DNA from: Psychrobacter arcticus 273-4
GTDB taxonomy: Bacteria > Pseudomonadota > Gammaproteobacteria > Pseudomonadales > Moraxellaceae
Assembly (NCBI RefSeq): GCF_000012305.1
Contig: NC_007204.1
Span: 1,984,001-2,048,000, forward strand
Direction of reading: 5' to 3'
Length of the DNA stretch: 64,000 bases
The translations under genes were made by a program, and so were the position numbers. The notes beneath the pieces were generated by a model. The model did no database searches and was not told the DNA's origin. It was given only the letters and a program-made list of their open reading frames with translations. Positions 30,149 through 42,104 of the stretch are shown piece after piece. Within the stretch, counting starts at the first letter, position 1, and the number at the start of each line of letters is the position of its first letter.

Positions 30149-30670
30149 TTATTGGGCGATGATATTCACTGGTGTCCCTTTATCCACATCCACCTGCTCA
30201 AACAATTCGATAATATCTTGATTGCGCATACGCACGCAGCCATGTGAAAGCGGAATGCCCATAGGCTCACTGTCTGGCGTACCATGTATGTAGATATAGC
30301 GCTGATAAGTATCGCAGCCTCCTTGGCTATTGCTGCCTTTATTCACCCCTTCTTCAAGACCACTAAGCCACAGAATACGGCTCAATATCCAATCACGTTC
30401 AGGATGTGATGCACCAAGCTCGCTATTATATGTCTCACCCGTAGGCACACGACCAATAAATACCGCATTGCTCAGCATGCCCGCACCGATTTTTTCTGCA
30501 ATTACATGTTTACCAAGTGGCGTACAGCCACTATCTTGCTGACTGCCCATCCCATTTTTAGCCGTGGATACAGGATATTGAGCAATGACTTTTTGGCGCT
30601 TATAAACCGTCAAAGTTTGCTGAGCAATGCTAATCACTATCTGGGTCATAAGATTTTCGTTATAGGTCAT
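30149..30670 (-). CDS. L,D-transpeptidase (YkuD/ErfK family)
   Basis: Cell-wall enzyme family that makes 3-3 peptidoglycan cross-links or anchors proteins. The YkuD signature is clear: IHGTPDSEPMG then SHGCVRM, with catalytic Cys and His. It has no recognisable signal peptide with the start chosen here, so location is uncertain. The open frame runs to a TTG at 30742, but the ATG at 30670 has a GGAA box about 9 bases upstream and removes an unlikely leader; an ATG at 30649 is another choice. At 174 residues it consists of little more than the catalytic domain. Confidence 0.82.
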   Translation of the reverse strand: MTYNENLMTQIVISIAQQTLTVYKRQKVIAQYPVSTAKNGMGSQQDSGCTPLGKHVIAEKIGAGMLSNAVFIGRVPTGETYNSELGASHPERDWILSRILWLSGLEEGVNKGSNSQGGCDTYQRYIYIHGTPDSEPMGIPLSHGCVRMRNQDIIELFEQVDVDKGTPVNIIAQ

Positions 30671-30804
30671 AACAGATTTCCGGAAGTTATATCGATGATT
30701 GCTGTTAGCAGTATAAAAATGAGTGAGACTTTCTATTGTCAAGGGATTGTATCAAGACATTTGGCACCGTAATATAGGGGCACACTTTTTGATGCTAGCA
30801 GATT

Positions 30805-32067
30805 ATGACGACTATTTCACCGACACGGGTGTCGATGTATGATTTTCTATATCAGGATACCAAGCCATTGGTGTCATTATTAGCAGATGCAGCAACGCTG
30901 TCGTTGCCGCAAGCACGATTGGCAATGGATGCCAGTTTGCAAGCAATTATCAGCGCCCTTCTCGCTTATCAGCAGCGCCATCAAGGACAAGTTCTAAGCA
31001 AAAAGCTATTTGGACGTAGCGCGGTCAAAGAACTACGCCAGTACAACTCAATGAACTTCGCCACCCTTAATGCAACGCTATACCATCGTCATGATGCCGC
31101 CGATGCGATATTCCATGATAATGCAGGTGTGAGTAAAGCCAGTGAGTATATTGCGGCAAAGATTGACGCTACAGCGCCACAAGTACAAATCTTGCTTACT
31201 ACCCTATGCGTCATTGTGCTACGTGAGCTTGCTATTTTAGTTGAGTATAGCCAACTTGATCATGATGAGGTGAATAAATGGTTCGCCTTACAGCCACAGT
31301 TTTTGTCCAAAGATCGTTTTGCAAGCCCTGCCCCACAGTCAGCTCTTAACGAACCAGCAGACGATAGCGATGAAAAGCAAACCACATTATCAGCAGAAGA
31401 GACGGTAGAAATAGAATCAATCAGCAGCACTGAACGTCATCTATTAAGCGCTGAGCAATTGACAGATCCCCCGCCAGCTTTTGATACTTATTGGTATGAG
31501 CTGACAGCATTCACACCCGAACAACTTAAACCCGTACAAGACGTGCAGCTGGCAACAGGTAACTACTTAAAAGCCATTGGACGCTCAGCTGAAAATATCC
31601 AACAAGGTAAGCACAATGATTTATTGATGTTTGCACCGATGACGGCTATTGGCTTGCCACATCAACGCTGGCTATTACAACTGGCTAAAATATCAGAAAT
31701 ATATTTGCAGCGCAATCGACTACGCATTACCTCTGAACCTACCAATCCGCCAAAGCCGCCTTTAGTCAGTTTGGGATTAATCGGTAGTAATAGTGGCAAT
31801 AATGATAATACGCCTGCCACTATTAGCGAAAAGCCAATTGAATACGAGGCATCAGTCCCCCTGTGGAAAAATCCCGTCATTCTGCTTATTATTCTCGTGA
31901 TTGGTGGACTTGGGGTATTGGCAACCATCAAATATCAAACGCAAAAATCTAACGGTGTCATACTTGCTACAGAGGAAGTATTAGAAGAACGGCAGCAGCA
32001 AGATGTGGCTATCGTCATGGTAGACGAAAATATGCCTAATAACGATGCAAAATTAAAAGCTGAGTAA
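30805..32067 (+). CDS. Membrane-anchored protein of unknown function
   Basis: A 420-residue protein I cannot place in a family. Residues 1-160 are helical and alanine-rich with no clear signal peptide. A Glu/Ser-rich acidic linker spans about 180-225 and a further helical block about 225-310. One transmembrane segment (NPVILLIILVIGGLGVLATI) lies at about 353-372, leaving a short polar C tail of about 48 residues. The N-terminal 350 residues are probably cytoplasmic, the tail in the periplasm. It starts near the divergent L,D-transpeptidase gene and may share control with it. It is convergent with argG. Confidence 0.6.
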   Translation: MTTISPTRVSMYDFLYQDTKPLVSLLADAATLSLPQARLAMDASLQAIISALLAYQQRHQGQVLSKKLFGRSAVKELRQYNSMNFATLNATLYHRHDAADAIFHDNAGVSKASEYIAAKIDATAPQVQILLTTLCVIVLRELAILVEYSQLDHDEVNKWFALQPQFLSKDRFASPAPQSALNEPADDSDEKQTTLSAEETVEIESISSTERHLLSAEQLTDPPPAFDTYWYELTAFTPEQLKPVQDVQLATGNYLKAIGRSAENIQQGKHNDLLMFAPMTAIGLPHQRWLLQLAKISEIYLQRNRLRITSEPTNPPKPPLVSLGLIGSNSGNNDNTPATISEKPIEYEASVPLWKNPVILLIILVIGGLGVLATIKYQTQKSNGVILATEEVLEERQQQDVAIVMVDENMPNNDAKLKAE

Positions 32068-32112
32068 AAGAGAGTAATCCTTAAAATAGTATCGTAGAAA
32101 TCTATCAGCAAT

Positions 32113-32152
32113 AAAAAAACAGAGGCGCTATTTATATAGCACCTCTGTTTTT
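32113..32152. terminator. Bidirectional terminator, membrane protein gene / argG
   Basis: AAAAACAGAGGCGCTA / TAGCACCTCTGTTTTT with loop TTTATA, between convergent genes. Confidence 0.9.
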
Positions 32153-32206
32153 ATCAGTCGTTTAACAAAACGATTATTTTAAAAAATAGCCGTTAGTCAA
32201 AAATAC

Positions 32207-33445
32207 TTATTTTGATAAATCGCGACCACGGCTGGCTTCAATTGCCAAACGTAGACCATTTAGACGAATGAAACCTTCTGCATCTTTTTGATCATAGGCG
32301 CCCGCATCATCTTCAAAAGTCGCGATTTTTTCATCAAATAATGAGTCATCTGACTTACGACCAACGACGCTTACCGCACCTTTGTATAATTTGACACGTA
32401 CCGTACCATTAACATACTCTTGTGACTTATCAATCAACGCCTGTAGCATCATACGCTCAGGGCTGAACCAATAGCCGTTGTAGATAGTCTTAGCATAACG
32501 TGGCATCAGCTCATCTTTTAGATGTGCCGCTTCACGGTCAAGTGTCAATGACTCAATGCCGCGATGCGCTTTTAGCATAATGGTGCCAGCTGGTGTTTCA
32601 TAGCAGCCGCGTGACTTCATGCCAACGTAACGGTTTTCAACGATATCTAAACGTCCGATACCATGCTTACCGCCAATTTCATTGAGCTTAATCATTACTT
32701 CATAAGGCTTAAGCGCTTCACCATCAATCGCAACGATATCACCTTTTGCATACTCTAACTCCAGATATTGCGGCACGTCAGGTGCTTGTTCTGGGCTAAC
32801 TGACCAGCGCCACATATCATCTTCTGCTTCAGCATACGGATCTTCTAAGATGCCACCTTCATATGAGATGTGTAGTAAGTTGGCGTCCATTGAATACGGA
32901 GATTTTTTCTTATTACCAGCATAGTCGATGGAGATATTATGCTCTTTAGCATATTCCATCAAGCTTTCACGGCTCGATAAATCCCACTCACGCCAAGGCG
33001 CGATAGTCACGACATCAGGAGACAGTGCAACAGCACCAAGCTCAAACCGCACTTGGTCATTACCTTTACCGGTCGCGCCATGGCTGATGGCATCAGCGTT
33101 GTGTTCTTTGGCAATTTCAACCAAACGCTTAGCGATTAGTGGACGGGCGATAGAAGTGCCAAGCAAATACTCGCCTTCATAGATGGCGTTGGCACGGAAC
33201 ATTGGGAATACGTAGTCACGAGCAAACTCTTCACGCAAGTCTTCGATATGGATATGTTTGATACCCATGGCTTCAGCTTTGGCACGTGCAGGCTCAACTT
33301 CTTCACCTTGACCGATGTCAGCGGTAAAAGTAATCACTTCTGCATCATAGGTTTCTTGTAGCCATCGAGCGATGATTGAGGTATCAAGACCCCCTGAATA
33401 TGCCAACACGATTTTATTAATAGTTTTTGGATCAAGCTGAGCCAT
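32207..33445 (-). CDS. argG: Argininosuccinate synthase
   Basis: Joins citrulline and aspartate using ATP in arginine synthesis. The 412-residue length is normal. The N-terminal nucleotide-binding loop is [30 protein letters not shown] and [17 protein letters not shown] are conserved family segments. AGGAG lies 7 bases before the ATG. Single gene; pyrC is divergent across a 349-base gap. Confidence 0.97.
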   Translation of the reverse strand: MAQLDPKTINKIVLAYSGGLDTSIIARWLQETYDAEVITFTADIGQGEEVEPARAKAEAMGIKHIHIEDLREEFARDYVFPMFRANAIYEGEYLLGTSIARPLIAKRLVEIAKEHNADAISHGATGKGNDQVRFELGAVALSPDVVTIAPWREWDLSSRESLMEYAKEHNISIDYAGNKKKSPYSMDANLLHISYEGGILEDPYAEAEDDMWRWSVSPEQAPDVPQYLELEYAKGDIVAIDGEALKPYEVMIKLNEIGGKHGIGRLDIVENRYVGMKSRGCYETPAGTIMLKAHRGIESLTLDREAAHLKDELMPRYAKTIYNGYWFSPERMMLQALIDKSQEYVNGTVRVKLYKGAVSVVGRKSDDSLFDEKIATFEDDAGAYDQKDAEGFIRLNGLRLAIEASRGRDLSK

Positions 33446-33794
33446 GAAACACTCCTAGTATGAGGAATTTAATGATAGGTAAATCGACTATATCACGAGA
33501 AAGATAGATTGCTCACTCAGTGTACATCATATTTACAATTGGCAAAAGTGGCACTGCCATCAGGTATGAGGTTTTTGCCCAGATTTAGCCGCCACTGAAG
33601 CAATAATACTCTCGCCAATAATATAATGAACATAGCGTCATACCTTTATAGATAAACTGCATACAATTTATCTAGAGATATTACCTATAGATATCCAGCC
33701 ACATATTTAGTCAAGTAAGCAAATCTGTTATGATAGCAGCACAGTAAGACTCCCTTTTACTCCCAGATATGACGATATAGAGCGCGATGATATT
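33446..33794. other. Divergent promoter region, argG / pyrC
   Basis: 349 bases. A TATGAT at 33729-33734 could be the pyrC -10 box, but its -35 partner is weak. No ArgR-type box was identified with confidence. Confidence 0.4.
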
Positions 33795-34871
33795 ATGACT
33801 GATTCAATTAGAGAATTGACTATCCTGCAGCCCGATGATTGGCACATGCATTTGCGTGATGACAAGGCGCTAGCAACCACAGTCCCTCATGCGGCAGAGA
33901 GCTTTAATCGGGTTATCTGTATGCCAAACCTTGTGCCGCCGGTCAAAAACGTTGAAGATGCTCGCGCTTACCGTGCGCGTATCATGCAGCATCTAGAAGC
34001 CAGTAATGTGAGCGCTGAGCGTAAAGCAGCATTTGATCCGCGTATGACCTTGTATCTTACCGATCATACCACTGCACAAGATATCGAGTTGGCAGCACAA
34101 TCTGGCATCGTGCAAGCGGTCAAGCTGTATCCTGCTGGCGCCACCACCAACTCTGCTGATGGCGTCACTGATATCAATGCCTGCGTTGATGTATTTGAAG
34201 CGCTTGAAAAATATAACCTTCCTCTATTACTGCATGGCGAAGTCACTCACGACCACGTCGATATTTTCGATCGTGAAAAGCGCTTTTTGGATGAGGTGAT
34301 GGTACAAATCATCGCAAAGTTCCCAACTATGAAAATTGTGATGGAGCATATCACCACCAGTGATGCCGCTGATTTTGTCTTGTCACAGGGCAATCAAATC
34401 GCTGCCACTATTACGCCGCAACATTTGATGTTTAACCGCAATCACCTGCTGCTCGGTGGTATCAAGCCCCACTTTTACTGCTTGCCTATCTTAAAGCGTG
34501 AAAGCCATCAAAAAGTATTATTAGATGTCGCCACCAGCGGCAACCCAAAATTCTTTTTGGGCACAGACTCCGCCCCCCATGCAACCGATAAAAAAGAAGC
34601 CGCTTGTGGCTGTGCGGGCTGCTATAGCGCTGCTACAGCGCTACCGTTATATGCCACAGCGTTTGATAGCGTTGGTAAAATTGATAGATTAGAAGGGTTT
34701 ACTAGCCGTTTTGGTGCCCAATTCTACGGTTTGCCCGTTAACGAGAGCACTATTACGATTATCAATACGCCGATGCAAATCCCGGCATCTTACCCTTACT
34801 TTGATGGCAGCTCTCTAACACCACTCATGGCAGGTGAGACCTTACCTTGGTCGATTAAAAAATCACTTTAA
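33795..34871 (+). CDS. pyrC: Dihydroorotase
   Basis: Zinc enzyme of pyrimidine synthesis interconverting carbamoyl-aspartate and dihydroorotate. The 358-residue length fits the E. coli-type (class II) enzyme. Metal ligands are seen in DWHMHLRD near the start, the carbamylated Lys region [18 protein letters not shown] and the Asp in FLGTDSAPH. The other pyrimidine gene in the window is pyrG. Confidence 0.96.
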   Translation: MTDSIRELTILQPDDWHMHLRDDKALATTVPHAAESFNRVICMPNLVPPVKNVEDARAYRARIMQHLEASNVSAERKAAFDPRMTLYLTDHTTAQDIELAAQSGIVQAVKLYPAGATTNSADGVTDINACVDVFEALEKYNLPLLLHGEVTHDHVDIFDREKRFLDEVMVQIIAKFPTMKIVMEHITTSDAADFVLSQGNQIAATITPQHLMFNRNHLLLGGIKPHFYCLPILKRESHQKVLLDVATSGNPKFFLGTDSAPHATDKKEAACGCAGCYSAATALPLYATAFDSVGKIDRLEGFTSRFGAQFYGLPVNESTITIINTPMQIPASYPYFDGSSLTPLMAGETLPWSIKKSL

Positions 34872-35037
34872 TCCATCCTAATTGACGCTCTCTTTATTTT
34901 TTATAGAATAGAGCTACCTTTATTTTATCCTATGATAGTAATGCCACCTTTCCTTTAAAAAGGGGTATAAGGATCATAGGATGTTTGTTTTTTTATTCAA
35001 AATAATAGCCTGACTGATAAAAGCGATTTAACCCGAT

Positions 35038-35757
35038 ATGACCATTCAAAATGATGTTGCTTTACCCAAAGTTGATTTAGCCACGACCACAGAAACGCTA
35101 GCATCAATGAAACTAAAAGAGCGCTTTCGAAAATTCCTACCGGTGGTGGTCGATGTCGAAACGGCAGGCTTTAACGCGCAAACTGATGCCTTGTTAGAGA
35201 TTGCCTGTATTCCTGTACTAATGAATGAGCAGGGTGTCTTTTATCCAGGTGAGGCATTGAATGCCCATATCGAACCTTTTGAAGGGGCAAATCTTGAGCC
35301 AAGCGCCCTCGCCTTTACCGGCATTGACCCCAACAATCCGCTACGTAAAGCCATTGCTGAAGACGAAAAAACGGCGCTACGTCGTATTTTTAAGGGCTTA
35401 AAAGAAGTGCGCCGTAACGAAGATTGCCGTCAATGTGTATTAATAGGACATAATGCCCACTTTGATTTGGCATTTTTGAATGCCGCGGTATTACGTACCA
35501 ATAATAAAAGCCACAATCCTTTCCATAACTTTTCAGTCTTTGATACCGTTACTTTATCAGCGCTTGCCTTTGGTCAAACGGTACTGGCACGAGCTTGCAA
35601 AGCAGCAGGGCTTGATTTTGATGGTAATGACGCTCATTCCGCATTATATGACACGCAAAAGACTGCTGAGCTATTTTGTTATATCTTAAATAATTATCCT
35701 ATGCTCGCTAATGCTATGCACAGCGAGCCTGAGACTGCGGCTGACAATAACAAATAA
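35038..35757 (+). CDS. rnt: Ribonuclease T
   Basis: A 3'-to-5' exoribonuclease of the DEDD family that trims tRNA 3' ends and other stable RNAs. Exo I reads VVDVETAGF, Exo II region GHNAHFDLAFLNAA, Exo III HSALYDTQKTAELF, all intact. FTGIDPNNPLR is typical of RNase T. At 239 residues it is slightly longer than E. coli RNase T, mostly at the N terminus. A tRNA-Glu gene follows on the same strand. Confidence 0.94.
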   Translation: MTIQNDVALPKVDLATTTETLASMKLKERFRKFLPVVVDVETAGFNAQTDALLEIACIPVLMNEQGVFYPGEALNAHIEPFEGANLEPSALAFTGIDPNNPLRKAIAEDEKTALRRIFKGLKEVRRNEDCRQCVLIGHNAHFDLAFLNAAVLRTNNKSHNPFHNFSVFDTVTLSALAFGQTVLARACKAAGLDFDGNDAHSALYDTQKTAELFCYILNNYPMLANAMHSEPETAADNNK

Positions 35758-35907
35758 ATTCTTTATTACAGAGTCTGTGTTGCTCGCCACCCATAACAGT
35801 GCTATTTGTAAGGTCTGCTAACTTTAACCTTATAAAGCGTAATAACTTGCATCCACGTCGCGCGCTTAACAAAAGATATTTAATTTTAAAAAGACGTAGG
35901 AAAAGGC

Positions 35908-35936
35908 TTGACAGCAAGCATAGACCCCATTAAAAT
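35908..35936 (+). promoter_or_regulatory. Sigma-70 promoter for tRNA-Glu
   Basis: TTGACA (35908-35913), 17-base spacer, TAAAAT (35931-35936). Transcription should begin about 40 bases before the tRNA. Confidence 0.75.
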
Positions 35937-35983
35937 ACGCACCACTTCAGCATAAAGGTGAAAGCAGCTGAAGCGTTGTACTA

Positions 35984-36059
35984 GTCCCCATCGTCTAGAG
36001 GCCTAGGACACCGCCCTTTCACGGCGGTAACGGGGGTTCGAATCCCCCTGGGGACGCCA
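35984..36059 (+). tRNA. tRNA-Glu (anticodon TTC)
   Basis: 76 bases with encoded CCA. Acceptor arms GTCCCCA and TGGGGAC pair fully. The anticodon loop CTTTCAC gives TTC at 36018-36020. The T-arm contains GGTTCGAATCC. Confidence 0.97.
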
Positions 36060-36125
36060 CTATTTGGCGTCACTTGTTAGCAAATATGCTACTAAGCATT
36101 AGATAAGACTAATAAGTAGTCCACC

Positions 36126-36167
36126 AAAAAGCCCACTCATAATATATTATGAGTGGGCTTTTTTTAT
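36126..36167 (+). terminator. Rho-independent terminator after tRNA-Glu
   Basis: AAAAAGCCCACTCATAAT / ATTATGAGTGGGCTTTTTTT, a perfect stem with T run. Confidence 0.92.
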
Positions 36168-36278
36168 GTGCTGCATTTTCTACTGAGAATCGGTATCGCC
36201 GGTAACTTCTTGCACTTGGTGTGTTAATTTAAGCATTAAAAAATACAGAAAGTAGAGTGTTATAAGAAGCTTATGAGC

Positions 36279-36416
36279 TATAGTCGGTGAAAAGTAATAT
36301 CGATACAACACGTACTACTGGTGCAAATTTTTCTTGCTTGCTGTGCCTACGCAGACAGAGGCTGCAAAAAATTTACACCAGCAATACGGCAGCGACTTTA
36401 AAGTATTTCAACTATA
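36279..36416 (+). repeat. 138-bp MITE-like inverted repeat, copy 4
   Basis: Copy 4 of 7. Its right end overlaps the 3' end of ispD: the final ispD codons and the TAA stop (36398-36400) lie inside the element. Confidence 0.93.
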
Positions 36417-37243
36417 GAGGAGAATTGAGCCATGAGGATGGCTGTCAGTAATATACTATCATCAGGATAAGTCAGCTTGATGTTTTGGCGACTGCCCATT
36501 ACCAATCGAATCGGCAGTTCTAAATGCTCAAAAGCACTGGCTTCATCGGTAATAGCAAGATTATGCTCAGCAACATAGTTCAGGACTTGTTGCAATGGTC
36601 CGAGCCTGAAGACTTGCGGAGTTTGTGCCTGCCACATATGACTGCGATCAATTGTTTTTTGAGCATAAGCATGAAGTGCGTCGCGATCGCTTTCATTAAT
36701 AGTAAGCTCTGGCTGAGTATGCTGATGAGGTAATACAGCCTCATGTACAGGCATTGATAGTATATTAGCCGCTATATAAGACTGCTTTAGGGTATCAGCG
36801 ACCGGTGTCGCTAAAATAGCACCATAAGGCTCTAGCATCGCCGCTTGAATGACGGCATCAATATCATGAGTTGGCACTGCAGGGCGCGCGGCATCATGAA
36901 TCACGACTAAATCTGCCTCATCTGCACCTGCATTAATCATTGCCTCTACCCCTGCCTGAACCGATTGCCAACGCTCAGCACCGCCGACAGCATAATAGAT
37001 AGGAAGCGCAAAGCTGAGTGTCTGGGCAGTGCTATCATCTGCAGCCACGACCAATAAGCATTGATAAATATAGGCACTTTCAGCCAGACGCGCCACACTG
37101 TGCTGTAATAAGGTCTGACCTTGCAGTAAAGTATATTGCTTGGGAATAGACGCCCCAAAGCGACTACCGCGACCAGCAGCAACAATCATGGCATGGATAT
37201 TAGGGGTGGTATTCATAATGCCGTACTCATGGTTTAATTCCAT
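36398..37243 (-). CDS. ispD: 2-C-methyl-D-erythritol 4-phosphate cytidylyltransferase
   Basis: Third step of the MEP isoprenoid pathway, making CDP-methylerythritol from MEP and CTP. The CTP-binding motif AAGRGSRFGASIPKQYTLL is present; VVIHDAARP and the late TDEASAFE are family signatures. At 281 residues it is longer than E. coli IspD (236) because of inserts in the middle. An alternative ATG at 37216 would remove 9 residues. The last residues IVEIL and the stop codon are encoded by a 138-bp repeat, so the C terminus has been replaced or extended. Last gene of the eno-ftsB-ispD group. Confidence 0.92.
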   Translation of the reverse strand: MELNHEYGIMNTTPNIHAMIVAAGRGSRFGASIPKQYTLLQGQTLLQHSVARLAESAYIYQCLLVVAADDSTAQTLSFALPIYYAVGGAERWQSVQAGVEAMINAGADEADLVVIHDAARPAVPTHDIDAVIQAAMLEPYGAILATPVADTLKQSYIAANILSMPVHEAVLPHQHTQPELTINESDRDALHAYAQKTIDRSHMWQAQTPQVFRLGPLQQVLNYVAEHNLAITDEASAFEHLELPIRLVMGSRQNIKLTYPDDSILLTAILMAQFSSIVEIL

Positions 37244-37355
37244 GAAAATATGATAAGAGAGATGGGTATTAAGAGATATAAAAATAAAAAAGCTATTATT
37301 ATCAATAATAGCTCATTGCAATGCCTTTAGCATCAATACCGACTGTGAGTCAAAG

Positions 37356-37664
37356 TCAATAACGGCTATAAGTGGTTGGCGCGGTTGATACTTGTACAAA
37401 AGTCTCATTTAGCTTAATCAAACCCAAATCCAAACGGGCATGCTCTTCTACCGCTTCAAGACCGGTTTTTAGATCCTTGACATCAATATGCAGTAAGTTA
37501 TTTGCTGAAAATTGATTGTCATTTAAGCGCTGCTGCTCTTCAACCTGAGTCAGAAGCTTATTGTGCTCAACGCGACCATTTTCACCCAGCCAATACTGAT
37601 ATTGCAGTCCTGACAGCACGGCAACGGCTAAAGCAAGTAGTATAAATTGGCTAAAGTATTTCAT
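37356..37664 (-). CDS. ftsB: Cell division protein FtsB
   Basis: Small bitopic division protein that links FtsQ and FtsL at the septum. 102 residues: a short cytoplasmic N terminus, one transmembrane helix at about 5-22, then a coiled coil (about 35-75). The late pattern LEAVEEHARLDLGLIKLNETFV is the conserved FtsB/DivIC tail. Its position between eno and ispD is the conserved gammaproteobacterial order and supports the call. Confidence 0.9.
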   Translation of the reverse strand: MKYFSQFILLALAVAVLSGLQYQYWLGENGRVEHNKLLTQVEEQQRLNDNQFSANNLLHIDVKDLKTGLEAVEEHARLDLGLIKLNETFVQVSTAPTTYSRY

Positions 37665-37755
37665 AATGTAATGACGCCAAACGATATAGAGAGAATATAA
37701 ACTTGCTGAGCGATATATTTATATACCGCCCAGCATAAGCGACAACTTTGGCTGA

Positions 37756-39392
<1,637 letters not shown>

Positions 39393-41753
39393 TTATCCTT
39401 GCACTGAGCGGTTCTTATCCGTATTAGAAGCAGATACCGTATTATTCAGCTCAACCTTGGTCTTAAAACGGGTTAAACGCAGTGCATTCATCAATACCGA
39501 AATAGAGCTAAGCGCCATGGCGGCAGCCGCAATCATAGGATTCAAAAAGCCAAAAGCTGCTAGCGGAATACCAAGGCAATTATAGATAAAGGCAAAAAAT
39601 AGATTTTGTTTGATATTGCGCACCGTTGCCTGCGCAATTTTTTGCGCCGCATCGATATGCATGAGGGACTCACCCATCAAGCGTGCAGAGGCACTATGCT
39701 GGGCGACATCCGTGCCTTCAAACATGGCAAAGCTGGCATCGGCAGTTGCCATCGCTGGTGCATCATTAACCCCATCTCCTGCCATAGCGACTTTATGACC
39801 AGCCGTTTGCAATAAAGCAATTTGGCTCGCTTTGGCTCGCGGACTCATCTTGCCGTACGCTTGCTCGATACCAAGCTGTCCGGCCACATGATCGACGACA
39901 GATTGTTTGTCACCGCTCATCAAAATGACGTTAATACCCGCATCTTGTAGTGCAGTAATCGCTTGCGGCGTATCTGATTTCAGATCATCCGCTAAGGCGA
40001 AAGCACCTAATGCTTCATCGTTAATACTAATGGCAACGGTACTGGCAATTTGCCATACTTTTGGCATCAGTTCTGGCAATACAAGATTGGCAAACTCTGC
40101 AGTACCGACCTTTATCAGCCCAAGCCCTTCTATGGTTGCTTGAATACCTGCGCCTTTTACCACGCTAATATCAGACACGTCAAATAAAGATAAACCACGC
40201 GCTGTCGCTGCATTGACCAAAGCGGTTGCAAGCGGATGACTGGCATGCGCTTCAACACTCGCGGCAATCTGCAATACCTCATCAACCATGATTGATTTAT
40301 CGACCATGACTTCATCGACGATGGTCGGTTTACCGATGGTTAAGGTGCCCGTCTTATCAAGCACCACAGTGTCGATATTGCCCGCTGCCTCAAGGCTTTG
40401 CGCATCTTTAAACCAGACGCCGTGACGCGCTGCAACGCCCATACCCGCCATAATTGCCGCGGGCGTCGCCAAACCAAGCGCACAGGGACAAGCAATGACC
40501 AAGACGGATACCGCATGCATCAAGGCGGTATCGAGCATACCGGTCAGCCACCACGTCACGCCAAAGGTAACCAGTGCAATCACTACCACGACGGGCACAA
40601 AGACCGCAGTGACTCTATCAGCAAGGCGTGCCAGATTGGCTTTTGAGCCTTGGGCATCGCTCAGTGCTTGCACCATATCACCAAGTTTAGTATCGCTACC
40701 CTTGGCATTAACGCGATATAACAAGCTACCGTTTTCAACCAACGCACCCGCTAATAATTCATCGCCAGCTTCTTTTTTAAGCGGTACTGATTCACCGGTT
40801 AAATGACTCTCGACACACCAGCCAGCACCATCGATGACCGTCCCATCGGTTGCAACACGGCTACCTTGCTTAGCACGCAAGATATCACCCACCTGCACCT
40901 CTTGTAGAGCAACATTATGAAAATCGCCATTTGGCTGTTGCTGTTCCACTTCGTCTGGTGTCAGCGATAATAGTAAATCAATACTGTTCAGACTGTGCTT
41001 TTTGGTGCGCTCTTCAAGATATTTACCGGTGCGCACAAACGCAATGACCATCACGCCTGCTTCAAAATATACTGCAGGGCTGCCACTCACACCATGACCG
41101 CCAGTATGCCCACTTTGCAACAGACTGTTTAAAGTTCCATCACCATAGGTCAACCATAGATAAGTCGAATATGCCCAAATAGTCAATGTGCCAATGACGA
41201 CCAATACATCCATATTGGCAAGACCGCCTTTAATAGACGCCCATGCACTTTTATAAAATGGCAATGCAAATCCAAACTGTACAATCGTCGCTAGGATAAA
41301 CTGTATCCAAATCGGTGGCATCCACGCCATACCCTGCCCAACAAGCATGCCTGCCATACCAACTAAAAATGGTACCAAACAAACCCATAAGCCAATCAAT
41401 CGCCATGGATACTGAGTGCTTGTATCCTCATCTTTCTGAGCGAACAAGCTATCAGCCGCCTGCAAATTGGCGACAAAACCCGTTTTATTGACCCATTCCG
41501 TCACCTGCTCTGCCGTCGTCTGTGTCGGATCATAATCCACATTGGCGGTCTCGCCAGCAAAGTTCACACTGACCTCATAGATTGATGGCTTTTTATTCAG
41601 CACCTTTTCAATTCGTGATGCACAGGCCTGACACGTCATGCCATCAATCGCCAGTTGCAAATGTGCACGCTCAGGCGCAAGCGGCGTATTTGACTGAATA
41701 TCAGTCTCAACATTATAAGAATTATCGGTATCGGTACGGGTAGAATCATTCAT
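39393..41753 (-). CDS. copA: Copper-exporting P1B-type ATPase
   Basis: Inner-membrane pump that uses ATP to export Cu(I). 786 residues: one N-terminal heavy-metal domain with MTCQAC (Cys 41 and 44); eight membrane segments; the actuator motif TGES; the ion-site CPC in ACPCALGLATPAA; the phosphorylation site DKTGTLT; the HP motif in ASHPLA; and the hinge GDGVNDAP. Between the heavy-metal domain and the first helix the linker is short. Downstream of copZ on the same strand, 351 bases apart. Confidence 0.95.
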   Translation of the reverse strand: MNDSTRTDTDNSYNVETDIQSNTPLAPERAHLQLAIDGMTCQACASRIEKVLNKKPSIYEVSVNFAGETANVDYDPTQTTAEQVTEWVNKTGFVANLQAADSLFAQKDEDTSTQYPWRLIGLWVCLVPFLVGMAGMLVGQGMAWMPPIWIQFILATIVQFGFALPFYKSAWASIKGGLANMDVLVVIGTLTIWAYSTYLWLTYGDGTLNSLLQSGHTGGHGVSGSPAVYFEAGVMVIAFVRTGKYLEERTKKHSLNSIDLLLSLTPDEVEQQQPNGDFHNVALQEVQVGDILRAKQGSRVATDGTVIDGAGWCVESHLTGESVPLKKEAGDELLAGALVENGSLLYRVNAKGSDTKLGDMVQALSDAQGSKANLARLADRVTAVFVPVVVVIALVTFGVTWWLTGMLDTALMHAVSVLVIACPCALGLATPAAIMAGMGVAARHGVWFKDAQSLEAAGNIDTVVLDKTGTLTIGKPTIVDEVMVDKSIMVDEVLQIAASVEAHASHPLATALVNAATARGLSLFDVSDISVVKGAGIQATIEGLGLIKVGTAEFANLVLPELMPKVWQIASTVAISINDEALGAFALADDLKSDTPQAITALQDAGINVILMSGDKQSVVDHVAGQLGIEQAYGKMSPRAKASQIALLQTAGHKVAMAGDGVNDAPAMATADASFAMFEGTDVAQHSASARLMGESLMHIDAAQKIAQATVRNIKQNLFFAFIYNCLGIPLAAFGFLNPMIAAAAMALSSISVLMNALRLTRFKTKVELNNTVSASNTDKNRSVQG

Positions 41754-42104
41754 AAATAAAACTCGTTATGGCGTTTATAAATTTGTATGAGCTATAAAAG
41801 TATGTCAGTGGAGGACTAAAAATCTACATCAAGCAAGCAGCGCACTCTAAAGGTCAATATCAGACTACCTCTCAGAGCATTTAAATAGCAATCGTTTTAC
41901 TGTATCAACCTATATATTAAATGCTCATCACTAGCACCAATTCAACTGTTTTAGTTACATTGGTTTTAGTTACATTGGTGCTAGTCAGCTTAAGCAGAGG
42001 TGTTACAGAAATAAGAGAGCTTATCGCTCTACTCTGATATTCATAGTTTCTAACCATTAAAAAACCAGCCATGATAGCTGGTTCGTTTATAACGAAGAAT
42101 AAAA
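41754..42104. other. Intergenic region between copZ and copA
   Basis: 351 bases. The copZ terminator is at 42057-42083. Two exact 15-base copies (TTTTAGTTACATTGG) lie head to tail at 41949-41978. Otherwise no feature seen; copA may have its own promoter here. Confidence 0.5.
42057..42083 (-). terminator. Rho-independent terminator after copZ
   Basis: On the minus strand AACCAGC / GCTGGTT with loop TATCATG, then a T run, 22 bases past the copZ stop. Confidence 0.82.
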
